The notes beneath the pieces are model-generated. The model was not told the origin of the DNA. It saw nothing but the letters and a program-made list of their open reading frames with translations, and searched no databases. 64,000 bases of DNA from the NCBI RefSeq assembly GCF_030291075.1, contig NZ_CP127407.1:928001-992000 (forward strand). The letters are read 5' to 3'. Made by a program: the position numbers and the translations under genes. This stretch comes from Stenotrophomonas sp. 57 (GTDB lineage: Bacteria > Pseudomonadota > Gammaproteobacteria > Xanthomonadales > Xanthomonadaceae). Below are positions 17,052 through 28,029 of the stretch, one piece after another (position 1 is the stretch's first letter; each line of letters starts with the position of its first letter).

Positions 17052-17151
17052 ATCGGACTCGCTTCGGCGGATCGGAACTTCGGTGACAGTCTCCAGGCAA
17101 AGGTTTGAAGTTCCCGCGTCGGCAGTAGCGGCGTGGAGCGAAAGTTTCAGT

Positions 17152-17229
17152 GGTGGCTGTAGCTCAGTTGGTTAGAGTACCGGATTGTGATTCCGGTGGT
17201 CGGGGGTTCGAATCCCCTCAGCCACCCCA
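17152..17229 (+). tRNA. tRNA-His (GTG)
   Basis: The acceptor stem GTGGCTG/CAGCCAC is preceded by the extra G at -1 that pairs with C73, the identity mark of tRNA-His. The anticodon loop is TTGTGAT and CCA is encoded. Confidence 0.96.
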
Positions 17230-17263
17230 CTGATTCAACCGCGTCGGCGCAGCCGAAACGGTA

Positions 17264-17291
17264 TTGCAATAAACAGAATGCACGCTACAAT
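17264..17291 (+). promoter_or_regulatory. Promoter of the first tRNA-Lys
   Basis: TTGCAA at 17264-17269 and TACAAT at 17286-17291 with a 16-bp spacer, 17 bp before the tRNA. Confidence 0.6.
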
Positions 17292-17308
17292 GTGCGTCTG
17301 AGTTTCAC

Positions 17309-17384
17309 GGGCCGTTAGCTCAGTTGGTAGAGCAGTTGACTCTTAATCAATAGGTCCAAGGTTCGAATCCTTGACGGCCCACCA
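17309..17384 (+). tRNA. tRNA-Lys (CTT), copy 1
   Basis: A 76-nt cloverleaf with acceptor GGGCCGT/ACGGCCC, anticodon loop CTCTTAA and encoded CCA. It is nearly identical to copy 2 apart from one compensated acceptor pair. Confidence 0.96.
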
Positions 17385-17390
17385 AAACGG

Positions 17391-17424
17391 AAGCCACCTG
17401 GTACGCCAGGTGGCTTTTTTCTTA
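17391..17424 (+). terminator. Terminator after tRNA-Lys copy 1
   Basis: A stem AGCCACCTGG/CCAGGTGGCT is followed by TTTTTTCTT. Confidence 0.92.
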
Positions 17425-17536
17425 TAAGTGTGACCCCTTCGTTTCGATGGATCACATGCTGCAGAACCCCGCCTGGCGCGGATCTGCAGCAGCAGCGGGA
17501 CCGCAGTGCTGGTTTCAACGACGTTGAAAAAAGTGC

Positions 17537-17566
17537 TTGCGCCCTCCGAGCGGATCGGGTCATAAT
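17537..17566 (+). promoter_or_regulatory. Promoter of tRNA-Lys copy 2
   Basis: TTGCGC at 17537-17542 and CATAAT at 17561-17566, 18 bp apart and 15 bp before the tRNA. Confidence 0.6.
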
Positions 17567-17581
17567 TCGCGCCCCGATTTC

Positions 17582-17657
17582 GGGCTGTTAGCTCAGTTGG
17601 TAGAGCAGTTGACTCTTAATCAATAGGTCCAAGGTTCGAATCCTTGACAGCCCACCA
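17582..17657 (+). tRNA. tRNA-Lys (CTT), copy 2
   Basis: A 76-nt cloverleaf with acceptor GGGCTGT/ACAGCCC and anticodon loop CTCTTAA. It has its own promoter and terminator and so is an independent duplicate of copy 1. Confidence 0.96.
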
Positions 17658-17663
17658 GACGAA

Positions 17664-17695
17664 AGCCACTTGGTCAGCCAAGTGGCTTTTTTCTT
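17664..17695 (+). terminator. Terminator after tRNA-Lys copy 2
   Basis: A stem AGCCACTTGG/CCAAGTGGCT is followed by TTTTTTCTTG. It is a diverged duplicate of the terminator at 17391. Confidence 0.92.
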
Positions 17696-17846
17696 GCCTG
17701 TGGCCGGGCTGTGGGCGTGGATCCACTGAAGCGGCGATGAAACCGGGGTCATACGCGTCATCAGTGTTTTCAATGCTGTGCGCTGCTTCTCACCGCTTCG
17801 TGTCCTGCATCGCACTCAATGGTTCTTCCGCGCCGATGGCGCATGC

Positions 17847-18167
17847 ATGAAGAAGAATCTGATGACCGATATCAACCGACGCGTTTCAGGGGCGCTGGTT
17901 CTGCTCGCGCTGGCGGCGCTCGCTGCCTGCAGCCCGCCGGGCGACCCGGCGCAGACCGTGCAGCGCGACGCCGATGCGCAGCATGTTCCCGCACGTCCTG
18001 TCGGTGAGGCGATGGAGATGCAGCCGGCGGCACCGGCTGAAGGCGTGACCCAGCCCGAAGCGGTGCAGCTGCGCCGGACCGACGGCGGTGGCATCGAGGT
18101 CCGCAACGTGGACGCAGCAGGCGGGCAGGGAGCTGACGCAGCGCCCGCCGCACCCCTGAAACCCTGA
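17847..18167 (+). CDS. Small predicted lipoprotein of unknown function
   Basis: The 106-residue product has a lipoprotein signal: [15 protein letters not shown], a hydrophobic stretch, then LAALAAC-S as lipobox. The mature part is a short, low-complexity Ala/Pro/Glu-rich chain with no recognisable domain, ending APAAPLKP. The start could instead be the ATG at 17862, which has an AGAAGAA purine tract before it; both keep the signal. It stands alone between tRNA-Lys copy 2 and tRNA-Leu. Asp rather than Asn or Ser at mature +2 is not seen, so outer membrane sorting is likely. Confidence 0.65.
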   Translation: MKKNLMTDINRRVSGALVLLALAALAACSPPGDPAQTVQRDADAQHVPARPVGEAMEMQPAAPAEGVTQPEAVQLRRTDGGGIEVRNVDAAGGQGADAAPAAPLKP

Positions 18168-18277
18168 TCCAAGCCCGTCCCGGGCGGCTGCCGGTCGCCC
18201 GGGATGGCAGATTCAGCTTTGTGCAGGCCTTCCGCTTCCGGCCCCCGCCTGCGACAATGAACGCCTGTGCCGGCCAC

Positions 18278-18362
<85 letters not shown>

Positions 18363-18552
18363 GTGCCGGCCTGTCTCCCCGCCCAGATCGGGCCCGCTGC
18401 GCCCCTTGACCAGCACGCGCTGGCAGTGCAGGCCAAATTGGGCGAAACTAAAGGGCTGCGGCAAGCAGGCGCGTCCCAGACGCCGTGTCCTTACAACCGT
18501 TTCATCCCAATCATCGAGCCGGGGGCCTGGGCCACCGGTGGCAGGAGTCAAC

Positions 18553-19848
18553 ATGCAAGCTTCGATCGAATCCACCGGCAGCCTGGAACGCCGCCTGAGC
18601 TTCTCGCTGCCGGAAGACCGTCTGCAGAGCCACATCGTCGGCCGCCTGGGCGAAATCGCCCGTACCACCCGCATCAAGGGCTTCCGTCCGGGCAAGGTGC
18701 CGGCCAAGGTGATCGAGCAGCGCTTCGGCGCGCAGGTCCGTGGCGAGGCGCTGGACGGCCTGCTGCGCGAAACCTTCGACGCGGCCGTTCGCGAGCACGA
18801 CCTGCGCATCGTCGGCAGCCCGCGCATCGACAAGGGCGACGAGGGTGAATTCTCCTTCGTGGCCACCGTGGAAGTGGTGCCGGACTTCGGCGACATCGAC
18901 GTCAGCAAGTTGACCGTCGTGCGCCACACCGCCGAGATCACCGACGCCGACATCGACCAGATGATCGAGAACCTGCAGAACCAGCGTCGTACCTGGGCCC
19001 CGGTCAGCCGTGGCGCGCAGGACGGTGACCTGGTCGCGGTGGAAACCTGGTCGCAGGCCGGCGAAGAGCGCCTGCCGGCCGAGGGCACCGAGAAGGGTTC
19101 GATCGTGCTCGGCCAGGGCATGATGTTCGAGACCATCGAGAAGGGCCTGGTCGGCCTGGCCAAGGGTGAAGAGAAGACCCTGGACGTCGAGTTCCCGGCT
19201 GACTGGCGCGTGCCGGTGCTGGCCGGCAAGACCGTGCAGGTCACCGTCAAGGTTGCCGAAGTCTCCGAGCCGGTCGTGCCGGCGGTAGACGAAGCCTTCA
19301 TCAAGAGCTTCGGCGTGAAGGGTGGCGATGTAGAGCAGTTCCGCAGCGACATCCGCGCCAACCTGGAGCGCGAGCTGAAGGGCGCCCTGATGAACCGCCT
19401 GCGCCGCGAAGTGGGCGAGCAGCTGATCGCCGCCTATTCCTCGGTGGAAATGCCGCCGCGCCTGGTCGAAAACGAAGCCCGCGCCATGCTGGCCCAGCAG
19501 GTTGAGCAGATCCGCCGCAATGGCCAGAACGTCGGCGAGATCCCGGCCGACGCCCACGAAGGCTTCAAGGACGCTGCCGCCAAGCGCGTGCTGGTCGGCC
19601 TGCTGGTCGGTGAAGTGGCCCGCATCAACGACCTGCGCCTGGAAGCCAAGCGCCTGAACGAAACGATGCGCCTGATCGCTTCGACCTACGAAGAGCCGGA
19701 CCAGGTCATTGAGATGTACCGCAATGACCCCCAGCTGATGTCTGGCCTGCAGAACCGTGTGATGGAAGAGCAGGTGATCGACTGGATCGCCGAGCGTGCC
19801 CAGCACACCGAAGAGAAGCTGTCGTTCCAGGACGCGATCCGCCAGTAA
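18553..19848 (+). CDS. tig: Trigger factor, ribosome-bound chaperone
   Basis: This 431-residue peptidyl-prolyl isomerase and chaperone meets nascent chains at the ribosome exit. The N-terminal ribosome-binding signature is intact as [21 protein letters not shown] at about residues 44-64. The FKBP-like middle domain includes GDLVAVETW and [20 protein letters not shown], and a helical C-terminal domain follows. The ATG at 18553 sits 5 bases after GGAG. It heads the conserved tig-clpP-clpX-lon order, linking folding and degradation. Confidence 0.97.
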   Translation: MQASIESTGSLERRLSFSLPEDRLQSHIVGRLGEIARTTRIKGFRPGKVPAKVIEQRFGAQVRGEALDGLLRETFDAAVREHDLRIVGSPRIDKGDEGEFSFVATVEVVPDFGDIDVSKLTVVRHTAEITDADIDQMIENLQNQRRTWAPVSRGAQDGDLVAVETWSQAGEERLPAEGTEKGSIVLGQGMMFETIEKGLVGLAKGEEKTLDVEFPADWRVPVLAGKTVQVTVKVAEVSEPVVPAVDEAFIKSFGVKGGDVEQFRSDIRANLERELKGALMNRLRREVGEQLIAAYSSVEMPPRLVENEARAMLAQQVEQIRRNGQNVGEIPADAHEGFKDAAAKRVLVGLLVGEVARINDLRLEAKRLNETMRLIASTYEEPDQVIEMYRNDPQLMSGLQNRVMEEQVIDWIAERAQHTEEKLSFQDAIRQ

Positions 19849-19924
19849 GCCCGGGCGGATCACCGGATGCCCCGCGCCTTTGCCGGCGCGGGGTTGTTGC
19901 CCCCCAAGATAGGTACCTCACGTA

Positions 19925-20551
19925 ATGGACAACCGAACCAAAGCCCTGAACCTGGTTCCGATGGTGGTCGAGCAGACCAGCCGCGGCGAGCGTGCCTACG
20001 ACATCTATTCGCGCCTGTTGAAGGAGCGCCTGATCTTCCTCGTGGGCCCGATCGACGATCACATGGCCAACGTGGTGGTGGCGCAGTTGCTGTTCCTGGA
20101 ATCGGAAAACCCGGAAAAGGACATCAACATCTACATCAACTCGCCGGGTGGCGTGGTCACCGCCGGCATGGCGATCTACGACACCATGCAGTACATCAAG
20201 CCGAATGTGAGCACCACCTGCATCGGCCAGGCTGCCTCGATGGGCGCCCTGCTGCTGGCCGCAGGCGAAGCCGGCAAGCGCTATGCGCTGCCCAACTCGC
20301 GTGTGATGATCCACCAGCCGTTGGGCGGCTACCAGGGCCAGGCCACCGACATCGACATCCACGCGCGTGAGATCCTGACCCTGCGTTCGCGGCTGAACGA
20401 GGTGCTGGCCAAGCACACCGGCCAGTCGCTGGAGACGATCGCGCGTGACACCGAGCGCGACAACTTCAAGAGCGCCTTCGAGGCGCAGGCCTACGGTCTG
20501 GTCGACCAGGTCCTGGAGCGTCGTCCGGATGAGTCGATCCAGGCCGGCTGA
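19925..20551 (+). CDS. clpP: ATP-dependent Clp protease proteolytic subunit
   Basis: This 208-residue serine peptidase forms the double-ring chamber that works with ClpX or ClpA. The catalytic triad is visible as Ser105 ([10 protein letters not shown]), His130 (VMIHQPLGG) and Asp179 (TERDNF). [17 protein letters not shown] is the family segment that shapes the oxyanion region. It lies 76 bp after tig and 126 bp before clpX. The ribosome site is weak (AGG about 12 bases upstream). Confidence 0.98.
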
Positions 20552-20560
20552 CCGGCCTTC

Positions 20561-20590
20561 ACGGGGCCATGGAGGCCCCGTTCCTGCAGG
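20561..20590 (+). terminator. Hairpin between clpP and clpX
   Basis: ACGGGGCC and GGCCCCGT pair around ATGGA. Only a short T stretch follows, so it may attenuate rather than fully stop transcription into clpX. Confidence 0.45.
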
Positions 20591-20677
20591 GTCGGGCGGG
20601 ACTGGCGTCCCCTCGGCCCTGTGCTATTCTCGAATCGAACCCCCGTTCAGCGGGTGGGGTAACTGGGTAAGCGAAGC

Positions 20678-21967
<1,290 letters not shown>

Positions 21968-22020
21968 TCCTTCCAGGTTGTTGATTGGAAAGGATTTTCA
22001 AGGAATGCCTTGCATCTGAA

Positions 22021-22060
22021 AGCCGATGGCCCCATAACGGGGCCATCGGCTTTTTTTGTC
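22021..22060 (+). terminator. Rho-independent terminator between clpX and lon
   Basis: A 13-bp stem AGCCGATGGCCCC/GGGGCCATCGGCT around ATAAC is followed by TTTTTTTG. Confidence 0.93.
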
Positions 22061-22109
22061 TCCGGAAGATGCCCTCCCGGAGGCGGTTTTCCCCTTCCCT
22101 GGAGCCCCC

Positions 22110-24560
22110 ATGGCCCGTTCCCCAAGTGAAACCCTCGACCTGCCGGTCCTGCCGCTGCGCGACGTAGTGGTGTTCCCGCACATGGTCATCCCGCTGTTCG
22201 TCGGCCGTGACAAGTCCATGCACGCGCTTGAACAGGCAATGGAATCGGACAAGCGCATCCTGCTGCTGGCGCAGAAGTCGGCCGAGACCGACGACCCGCA
22301 TGCGGCCGACCTCTACCAGGTCGGTACGCTGGCGCAGGTGCTGCAGCTGCTGAAGCTGCCCGACGGCACCATCAAGGTGCTGGTCGAAGGCCTGTCGCGC
22401 GTGCAGGTCACCCACGTGGACGAACGCAACGGCTCGCTGCACGGCCAGGCCGTGGAGATCGACGCCACCGACGAGCGCGAAGCGCGCGAAGTCGAAGCGA
22501 TCGCCCGCTCGCTGATGTCACTGTTCGAGCAGTACGTCAAGACCAACCGCAAGCTGCCGCCGGAACTGCTGCAGACGCTGTCGGGCATCGATGAGCCGGC
22601 GCGCCTGGCCGACACCATCGCCGCGCACATCAGCGTGCGCCTGGCCGACAAGCAGCGCCTGCTGGAAACGCTGGCCGTGGGCGACCGCCTGGAGATGCTG
22701 GTGGGCCTGGTCGACGGCGAGATCGACGTGCAGCAGATGGAGAAGCGCATCCGCGGCCGCGTCAAGTCGCAGATGGAGAAGAGCCAGCGCGAGTACTACC
22801 TCAACGAACAGATGAAGGCCATCCAGAAGGAACTGGGTGACCTGGACGACGCGCCGGGCGAGCTGGAAGAGCTGGCCCGCAAGATCGCCGAAGCCGGCAT
22901 GCCGAAGGCTGTTGAAGCCAAGGCACGCAACGAACTGAACAAGCTCAAGCAGATGTCGCCGATGTCGGCCGAAGCGGCCGTCGTGCGCAATTACCTGGAG
23001 TGGCTGCTGGGCGTGCCGTGGAAGAAGCGCAGCAAGGTGCGCAAGGACCTCAAGGCTGCGCAGGACACCCTGGACGCCGATCACTACGGCCTGGAGAAGG
23101 TCAAGGAACGCATCCTTGAATACCTGGCGGTGCAGTCGCGCGTGAAGCAGATGAAGGGCCCGATCCTGTGCCTGGTCGGGCCGCCGGGCGTGGGCAAGAC
23201 CTCGCTGGGCCAGTCCATCGCCAAGGCCACCAACCGCAAGTTCGTGCGCATGTCGCTGGGCGGCGTGCGCGACGAGGCCGAGATCCGTGGCCACCGCCGC
23301 ACCTACGTCGGTTCGATGCCGGGCCGCATCGTGCAGAACCTCAACAAGGTCGGCAGCAAGAACCCGCTGTTCGTGCTGGACGAGATCGACAAGATGTCGA
23401 TGGACTTCCGTGGCGATCCGTCCTCGGCGCTGCTGGAAGTGCTCGACCCGGAACAGAACAACGCCTTCAACGACCACTACCTGGAAGTGGACCTGGACCT
23501 GTCCGAAGTGATGTTCGTGGCCACCTCGAACTCGCTCAACATTCCCGGCCCGCTGCTGGATCGCATGGAAGTGATCCGCATCCCCGGCTACACCGAGGAT
23601 GAGAAGCTCAACATCGCCACCCGCTACCTGGTGCCCAAGCAGATCAAGGCCAACGGCCTGCAGCCGGAAGAGCTGGAGATCGGCAGCGATGCCATCCAGG
23701 ACATCGTGCGCTACTACACGCGCGAATCGGGCGTGCGCAACCTGGAACGCGAGATCGCCAAGATCTGCCGCAAGGTGGTCAAGGAGATCGCGCTGGCCGG
23801 CCCGCAGCCGGCGGCGAAGGCGAAGAGGGGTGCGAAGAAAAAGGCGCTGGTGAGCGTGTCCAGCAAGAACCTGGACAAGTACCTGGGCGTGCGTCGCTTC
23901 GACTTCGGCCGTGCCGAGGAAGAAAACGAGATCGGCCTGGTCACCGGCCTGGCCTGGACCGAAGTCGGTGGCGATCTGCTGCAGATCGAATCGACGCTGG
24001 TGCCGGGCAAGGGCCAGCTGATCCTGACCGGCCAGCTGGGCAACGTGATGAAGGAATCGGCGTCGGCGGCGCTGTCGGTGGTGCGTTCGCGCGCGGTCGG
24101 CTTCGGCATCGACAGCGACTTCCTGCAGAAGCACGACGTGCACCTGCACGTGCCCGATGGCGCCACGCCGAAGGACGGCCCGAGCGCCGGCGCGGCGATG
24201 GTCACCTCGCTGGTTTCGATGCTGACCAAGGTGCCGGTGCGTGCCGACGTGGCGATGACCGGCGAGATCACCCTGCGCGGTCGCGTCACTGCCATCGGTG
24301 GGTTGAAGGAGAAGCTGCTGGCCGCACTGCGTGGCGGCATCCGCACCGTCATCATTCCGGAAGAGAACCGCAAGGACCTGGCCGACATTCCGGCCAACGT
24401 CACCCGCGATCTGGAGATCGTGCCGGTGAAGTACATCGAAGAAGTCCTGGACCTGGCGCTGGAGCGTCCGTTGGTACCGAAGAAGGCGCGCAAGAGTGCG
24501 CAACGTGTCACGGTGCGCAGCAAGGCCAAACCGAGTGGAAGCGCGCGCGTCAAGCATTGA
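22110..24560 (+). CDS. lon: ATP-dependent protease Lon
   Basis: This 816-residue cytoplasmic AAA+ protease contains the N-terminal substrate domain [22 protein letters not shown], a central coiled segment, Walker [12 protein letters not shown] and Walker [10 protein letters not shown]. The C-terminal peptidase has the Ser-Lys dyad in [12 protein letters not shown] and [15 protein letters not shown] Lys/Arg-rich insert [15 protein letters not shown] lies between the ATPase and protease domains. The start is the ATG at 22110, preceded by GGAG at five bases. Since a strong terminator separates it from clpX, lon should have its own promoter between about 22060 and 22100. Confidence 0.97.
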   Translation: MARSPSETLDLPVLPLRDVVVFPHMVIPLFVGRDKSMHALEQAMESDKRILLLAQKSAETDDPHAADLYQVGTLAQVLQLLKLPDGTIKVLVEGLSRVQVTHVDERNGSLHGQAVEIDATDEREAREVEAIARSLMSLFEQYVKTNRKLPPELLQTLSGIDEPARLADTIAAHISVRLADKQRLLETLAVGDRLEMLVGLVDGEIDVQQMEKRIRGRVKSQMEKSQREYYLNEQMKAIQKELGDLDDAPGELEELARKIAEAGMPKAVEAKARNELNKLKQMSPMSAEAAVVRNYLEWLLGVPWKKRSKVRKDLKAAQDTLDADHYGLEKVKERILEYLAVQSRVKQMKGPILCLVGPPGVGKTSLGQSIAKATNRKFVRMSLGGVRDEAEIRGHRRTYVGSMPGRIVQNLNKVGSKNPLFVLDEIDKMSMDFRGDPSSALLEVLDPEQNNAFNDHYLEVDLDLSEVMFVATSNSLNIPGPLLDRMEVIRIPGYTEDEKLNIATRYLVPKQIKANGLQPEELEIGSDAIQDIVRYYTRESGVRNLEREIAKICRKVVKEIALAGPQPAAKAKRGAKKKALVSVSSKNLDKYLGVRRFDFGRAEEENEIGLVTGLAWTEVGGDLLQIESTLVPGKGQLILTGQLGNVMKESASAALSVVRSRAVGFGIDSDFLQKHDVHLHVPDGATPKDGPSAGAAMVTSLVSMLTKVPVRADVAMTGEITLRGRVTAIGGLKEKLLAALRGGIRTVIIPEENRKDLADIPANVTRDLEIVPVKYIEEVLDLALERPLVPKKARKSAQRVTVRSKAKPSGSARVKH

Positions 24561-24609
24561 CGCGCGCTGTCCAATGGCCCGAAACCCGCGTCGTTGCTGG
24601 CTTTCCAGC

Positions 24610-24638
24610 TTGCGTGGGGGTAGGGCCACTGGTATAAA
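24610..24638 (+). promoter_or_regulatory. Promoter of hupB
   Basis: TTGCGT at 24610-24615 and TATAAA at 24633-24638 are separated by 17 bp, giving a leader of about 130 bases before hupB. Confidence 0.65.
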
Positions 24639-24777
24639 AGCAGCACTCGCGAATGAGTGATCGCTGTCAGCGATGACTGAATCGGCGAACCGTTTCCACA
24701 TGGCGGCCGCATGCAGAAGGCATGCGGTTGCTTCCCTGTCGAATAAGCGGAACCCACCGCCAAAGGAGTTGTAGAGA

Positions 24778-25050
24778 ATGAACAAGACCGAATTGATCGA
24801 TGCCGTTGCTGAAGCTGCCGACCTGACCAAGGCCGAGTCCAGCCGCGCTGTCGATGCCGTCGTTGCTGCCGTCACCAAGGCGCTGAAGGACGGCGATGCG
24901 GTCACCCTGGTTGGCTTCGGTACCTTCCAGGTCCGCGACCGTGCTGCACGCACCGGCCGCAACCCGAAGACCGGCGACACCATCAAGATCGCTGCTTCGA
25001 AGAATCCGTCTTTCAAGGCTGGTAAGGCCCTGAAGGATGCTGTAAACTAA
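24778..25050 (+). CDS. hupB: DNA-binding protein HU
   Basis: This 90-residue histone-like protein has the HU pattern [42 protein letters not shown] with the DNA-intercalating arm ([11 protein letters not shown]), and a C-terminal GKALKDAVN. The homodimer bends and compacts DNA. AAAGGAG provides a strong ribosome site. It follows lon, as in E. coli. There is only 11 bp and no terminator between its stop and tRNA-Val, so part of the mRNA may continue into the tRNA genes. Confidence 0.97.
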   Translation: MNKTELIDAVAEAADLTKAESSRAVDAVVAAVTKALKDGDAVTLVGFGTFQVRDRAARTGRNPKTGDTIKIAASKNPSFKAGKALKDAVN

Positions 25051-25061
25051 GCGGCTCGCTG

Positions 25062-25136
25062 GGGTGCTTAGCTCAGCGGTAGAGCGTCTCCTTTACACGG
25101 AGAGGGTCGGGGGTTCGAAACCCTCAGCACCCACCA
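25062..25136 (+). tRNA. tRNA-Val (TAC)
   Basis: A 75-nt cloverleaf with acceptor GGGTGCT/AGCACCC, anticodon loop TTTACAC and encoded CCA. It begins 11 bp after hupB. TAAACT at 25043-25048, inside the hupB end, could serve as its own -10. Confidence 0.95.
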
Positions 25137-25162
25137 CAGCACCGCGGTAAACGTTTGAGTGT

Positions 25163-25239
25163 GGAGCGGTAGTTCAGCTGGTTAGAATGCTGGCCTGTCA
25201 CGCCGGAGGTCGCGGGTTCGAGTCCCGTCCGCTCCGCCA
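25163..25239 (+). tRNA. tRNA-Asp (GTC), copy 1
   Basis: A 77-nt cloverleaf with acceptor GGAGCGG/CCGCTCC, anticodon loop CTGTCAC and encoded CCA. All four copies in this array read identically. Confidence 0.96.
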
Positions 25240-25248
25240 TTCAACGAG

Positions 25249-25282
25249 GCCTCCGGCCAAAAGCTGGAGGCTTTGTTTTCTT
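25249..25282 (+). terminator. Hairpin after tRNA-Asp copy 1
   Basis: GCCTCCGGC and GCTGGAGGC pair with one wobble, followed by TTTGTTTTC. Confidence 0.72.
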
Positions 25283-25322
25283 CCCGGTCCAGGCCGGCTG
25301 GAAAGCAGAAAAGCAACAACGC

Positions 25323-25399
25323 GGAGCGGTAGTTCAGCTGGTTAGAATGCTGGCCTGTCACGCCGGAGGTCGCGGGTTCGAGTCCCGTCCGCTCCGCCA
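25323..25399 (+). tRNA. tRNA-Asp (GTC), copy 2
   Basis: Identical to copy 1, with the same acceptor stem and GTC anticodon loop. Confidence 0.96.
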
Positions 25400-25408
25400 T
25401 TACATCGA

Positions 25409-25445
25409 GGCCCCCGGCCTGAAGCCGGGGGCCTTGTCTTCTCCC
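25409..25445 (+). terminator. Hairpin after tRNA-Asp copy 2
   Basis: A 10-bp perfect stem GGCCCCCGGC/GCCGGGGGCC is followed by TTGTCTTCTCC, a moderate T tract. Confidence 0.72.
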
Positions 25446-25486
25446 CGGAAAGTTCGGGAAGAAGGCGAAAAGGTTTTTGCAAGAAC

Positions 25487-25563
25487 GGAGCGGTAGTTCA
25501 GCTGGTTAGAATGCTGGCCTGTCACGCCGGAGGTCGCGGGTTCGAGTCCCGTCCGCTCCGCCA
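25487..25563 (+). tRNA. tRNA-Asp (GTC), copy 3
   Basis: Identical to copies 1 and 2. No clear terminator follows it. Confidence 0.96.
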
Positions 25564-25669
25564 TTGCAGAATTCTTAAGTCCCTGTGAAAAAACTTTGAA
25601 AAAAGTGTTCATCGGGCTGGGTTTCCAGGGAGTCTTCGGATATACTGGGCGCCTGCAACGTTTCAGCGC

Positions 25670-25746
25670 GGAGCGGTAGTTCAGCTGGTTAGAATGCTGG
25701 CCTGTCACGCCGGAGGTCGCGGGTTCGAGTCCCGTCCGCTCCGCCA
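25670..25746 (+). tRNA. tRNA-Asp (GTC), copy 4
   Basis: Identical to the other copies. A TATACT hexamer at 25641-25646 lies 24 bp upstream and could be the -10 of its own promoter, although no good -35 is seen. Confidence 0.96.
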
Positions 25747-25753
25747 ACTCTAA

Positions 25754-25786
25754 AAGCCCTCGGCGCAAGCCGGGGGCTTTTTCTTT
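25754..25786 (+). terminator. Terminator after the tRNA-Asp array
   Basis: A stem AAGCCCTCGGC/GCCGGGGGCTT with one mismatch is followed by TTTTCTTTG. Confidence 0.85.
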
Positions 25787-25893
25787 GTGCCGTCGCGAAG
25801 CGTTGCGCAGGCCACGCCGGTGCTGCTTTTGGTCCCTGCGGCGAAGCGGGTTACACTGCCGGGCTCGCCAATCAGGCCTTGTGATTCCTCACC

Positions 25894-27849
25894 ATGCTGC
25901 AGAAACTCCGCGACAAGACCTCAGGCTGGATCGTCACCGTGATCCTGGGGCTGCTGATGATTCCGTTCCTGTTCGTGATCGACAACAGCTACCTCGGTGG
26001 CGTTGGCGCACAGAACGTGGCCAAGGTTTCCGCGCCGCCGACCTGGTGGCGTTCGGCCCCGTCGTGGTGGCCGGTGCGCATGCTGTGGCAGCACCATGAG
26101 ATCAGCGCGCAGGATTTCCGCACCCGTTTCGAGCAGGAGCGCATGCGTGAGCGCCAGCAGCAGGGCGAGAATTTCGACCCGCGCGCGTTCGAAAGCACTG
26201 AGAACAAGCTGGCCGTGCTCGATCAGCTGATCGACGAGCAGGTCGTGCGCCTGGTCGGCGAGCAGGCCGGCGTGGTGATCGGTGATGGCGCGGTGCGCGA
26301 GTACATCGCCACCATCCCGGCGTTCCTCGACGCGAACGGCAAGTTCAACGAGAACAACTACCGCCTGGCCCTGGCCGGTGGCAATCCGCCGCGTACCCCT
26401 ACGCAGTTCCAGGAGCTGGTGCGTGAGAGCCTGCAGCAGTCGGTGATTCCGTCGGGCCTGCAGAACTCCGGCTTTGTTACCCAGTCCGAGACCGAGCGCC
26501 TGCTGAAGCTGCTGGGCGAAACCCGCGACGTCGAACTGGCCGCGCTGCCGGAAGTGCCGGCCGATACCGCGCCGGTGACCGATGCGCAGATCAAGCAGTG
26601 GTACGACAGCCACGGCAAGGACTTCCGCCAGGCCGAGAGCGTGTCGCTGGAGTACGTCGAACTCAATGGCGCGAACCTGCCGGCGCCGACCGCAGCCGAT
26701 GAAGCCACCCTGCGCAAGCGCTATGAAGACGAGAAGGCGAAGTTCACCTCGCCGGAACAGCGTCAGGCCGCGCACATCCTGATCACCGGCGACGGTGCTG
26801 AAGCCAAGGCCAACAAGATCGCTGCAGAGGCCAAGGCCGCCGGCGCCGACTTCGGTGCACTGGCCAAGGCCAATTCGGAAGATCCGGGCTCCAAGGACCA
26901 GGGCGGCGACCTGGGCTGGGTCGAGCGCGGCGCAATGGTGAAGCCGTTCGAAGATGCGTTGTTCGCTGCCAAGGCCGGTGACGTGATCGGTCCGGTCAAG
27001 ACCGAATTCGGCTATCACATCATCAAGGTTGCCGCGGTCCGTGGTGGCCAGGGCAAGTCCTTCGAGGAAGTGCGTGACACGCTGGCTGCCGAGCAGCTGA
27101 AGGCCGACGGCGAGCGCGGCTTCAACGAACTGGCCGGCCGTCTGGTCGATGCCATCAACAAGAGCCCGAGCGACCTGGCCGCTGCGGCCAAGGAAGTGGG
27201 CCTGCCGCTGCAGACCCTGGGCCCGATCACCCGTGCCACCGCCAGCGGCATCGCCGCTGATCCGGCCGTGCTGCGTGCCGCCTTCTCCGACGTGCTGGTG
27301 CAGGACGGGACCGCCAGCGATCCGATCGCCCTGGGCGGCGCGACCAACCACAGCGTGGTCATCCGCGTGGCCGCGCATACCCCGGAACAGGCCCTGCCGC
27401 TGGACAAGGCGCGTGAACAGGTCATCGCGGCAATCCGTGCCGATCGCCAGCGCCAGGCCAGCGACAAGGCGGCCGATGCCGTGCTGGCCAAGCTGAAGGC
27501 GGGGGCCACGCTGCAGTCGCTGGCCGCCAGCGAGAAGCTGCAGCTGAGCCCGATGCCGGGCCTCCCGCGCAGCCAGCCGGTGCCGACCCCGGAAATCAAC
27601 CGCGCGATCTTCAGCGCGCCGGTGCCGGCCGAGGGCAAGCCGAGCTACGGCAAGGTCGACGTCAACGGCCACGCGCTGCTGTTCGCGGTGAACAAGGTCA
27701 ACCCGGGCGACATCAAGGAAGTGACTGCCGAGCAGCAGAAGCAGCTGAAGGACCAGCTGAGCCAGATCGACGGCATGGCTGCTGCGAAGGGCTACATCGA
27801 GACGATGCGCAAGAAGTTCGTGATCCAGACCACCGAAGCGAACCTGTAA
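25894..27849 (+). CDS. ppiD: PpiD-like periplasmic peptidyl-prolyl isomerase/chaperone
   Basis: This 651-residue protein is anchored in the inner membrane by one segment (WIVTVILGLLMIPFLFVI, about residues 12-29), with the bulk in the periplasm. A SurA-like chaperone region follows. One parvulin domain at about 285-375 carries QAAHILI, SEDPGSKDQGGDLGW and FGYHIIKV. The rest resembles the C-terminal chaperone arms of PpiD. It helps newly exported proteins leave the SecYEG channel. Gene order lon-hupB-ppiD matches E. coli, with five tRNA genes inserted between hupB and ppiD here. Confidence 0.92.
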   Translation: MLQKLRDKTSGWIVTVILGLLMIPFLFVIDNSYLGGVGAQNVAKVSAPPTWWRSAPSWWPVRMLWQHHEISAQDFRTRFEQERMRERQQQGENFDPRAFESTENKLAVLDQLIDEQVVRLVGEQAGVVIGDGAVREYIATIPAFLDANGKFNENNYRLALAGGNPPRTPTQFQELVRESLQQSVIPSGLQNSGFVTQSETERLLKLLGETRDVELAALPEVPADTAPVTDAQIKQWYDSHGKDFRQAESVSLEYVELNGANLPAPTAADEATLRKRYEDEKAKFTSPEQRQAAHILITGDGAEAKANKIAAEAKAAGADFGALAKANSEDPGSKDQGGDLGWVERGAMVKPFEDALFAAKAGDVIGPVKTEFGYHIIKVAAVRGGQGKSFEEVRDTLAAEQLKADGERGFNELAGRLVDAINKSPSDLAAAAKEVGLPLQTLGPITRATASGIAADPAVLRAAFSDVLVQDGTASDPIALGGATNHSVVIRVAAHTPEQALPLDKAREQVIAAIRADRQRQASDKAADAVLAKLKAGATLQSLAASEKLQLSPMPGLPRSQPVPTPEINRAIFSAPVPAEGKPSYGKVDVNGHALLFAVNKVNPGDIKEVTAEQQKQLKDQLSQIDGMAAAKGYIETMRKKFVIQTTEANL

Positions 27850-27872
27850 GCCTCGCGGCGGGCAGGACGAGA

Positions 27873-27902
27873 AAGGCCCGGCAATGCCGGGCCTTTTTTG
27901 TT
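27873..27902 (+). terminator. Rho-independent terminator after ppiD
   Basis: A 10-bp stem AAGGCCCGGC/GCCGGGCCTT around AAT is followed by TTTTTTG. Confidence 0.93.
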
Positions 27903-27926
27903 GGGGGAGACGGTGGACATTGAACT

Positions 27927-28008
27927 GTAGAGCCGAGCCCATGCTCGGCCTGTCATGAACCCCGGCAGGGCGTGGACATGAAAAAGCCGAGCATGGGCTC
28001 GGCTCTAC
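27927..28008. repeat. Inverted pair of SMAG elements, AGCCGAGC subtype
   Basis: The first copy (27927-27949) has GTAG and arms AGCCGAGC/GCTCGGC around CCAT. The second (27986-28008) is the same element inverted, ending CTAC. The two can also pair with each other into a long stem between the convergent ppiD and mltD genes. Confidence 0.87.
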
Positions 28009-28029
28009 AGGGAGGCGCTGGCTCGCGCG

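Noticed and set aside
17315..17815. Two small minus-strand frames ending LDLLIKSQLLYQLS
   Set aside because: They are antisense to the two tRNA-Lys genes.
22518..25016. 832-codon frame antisense to lon and hupB
   Set aside because: It spans two known genes and an intergenic promoter and has no recognisable domain.
25182..25768. Repeated small minus-strand proteins containing ERTGLEPATSGVTGQ
   Set aside because: These are antisense translations of tRNA-Asp, a common annotation artefact.
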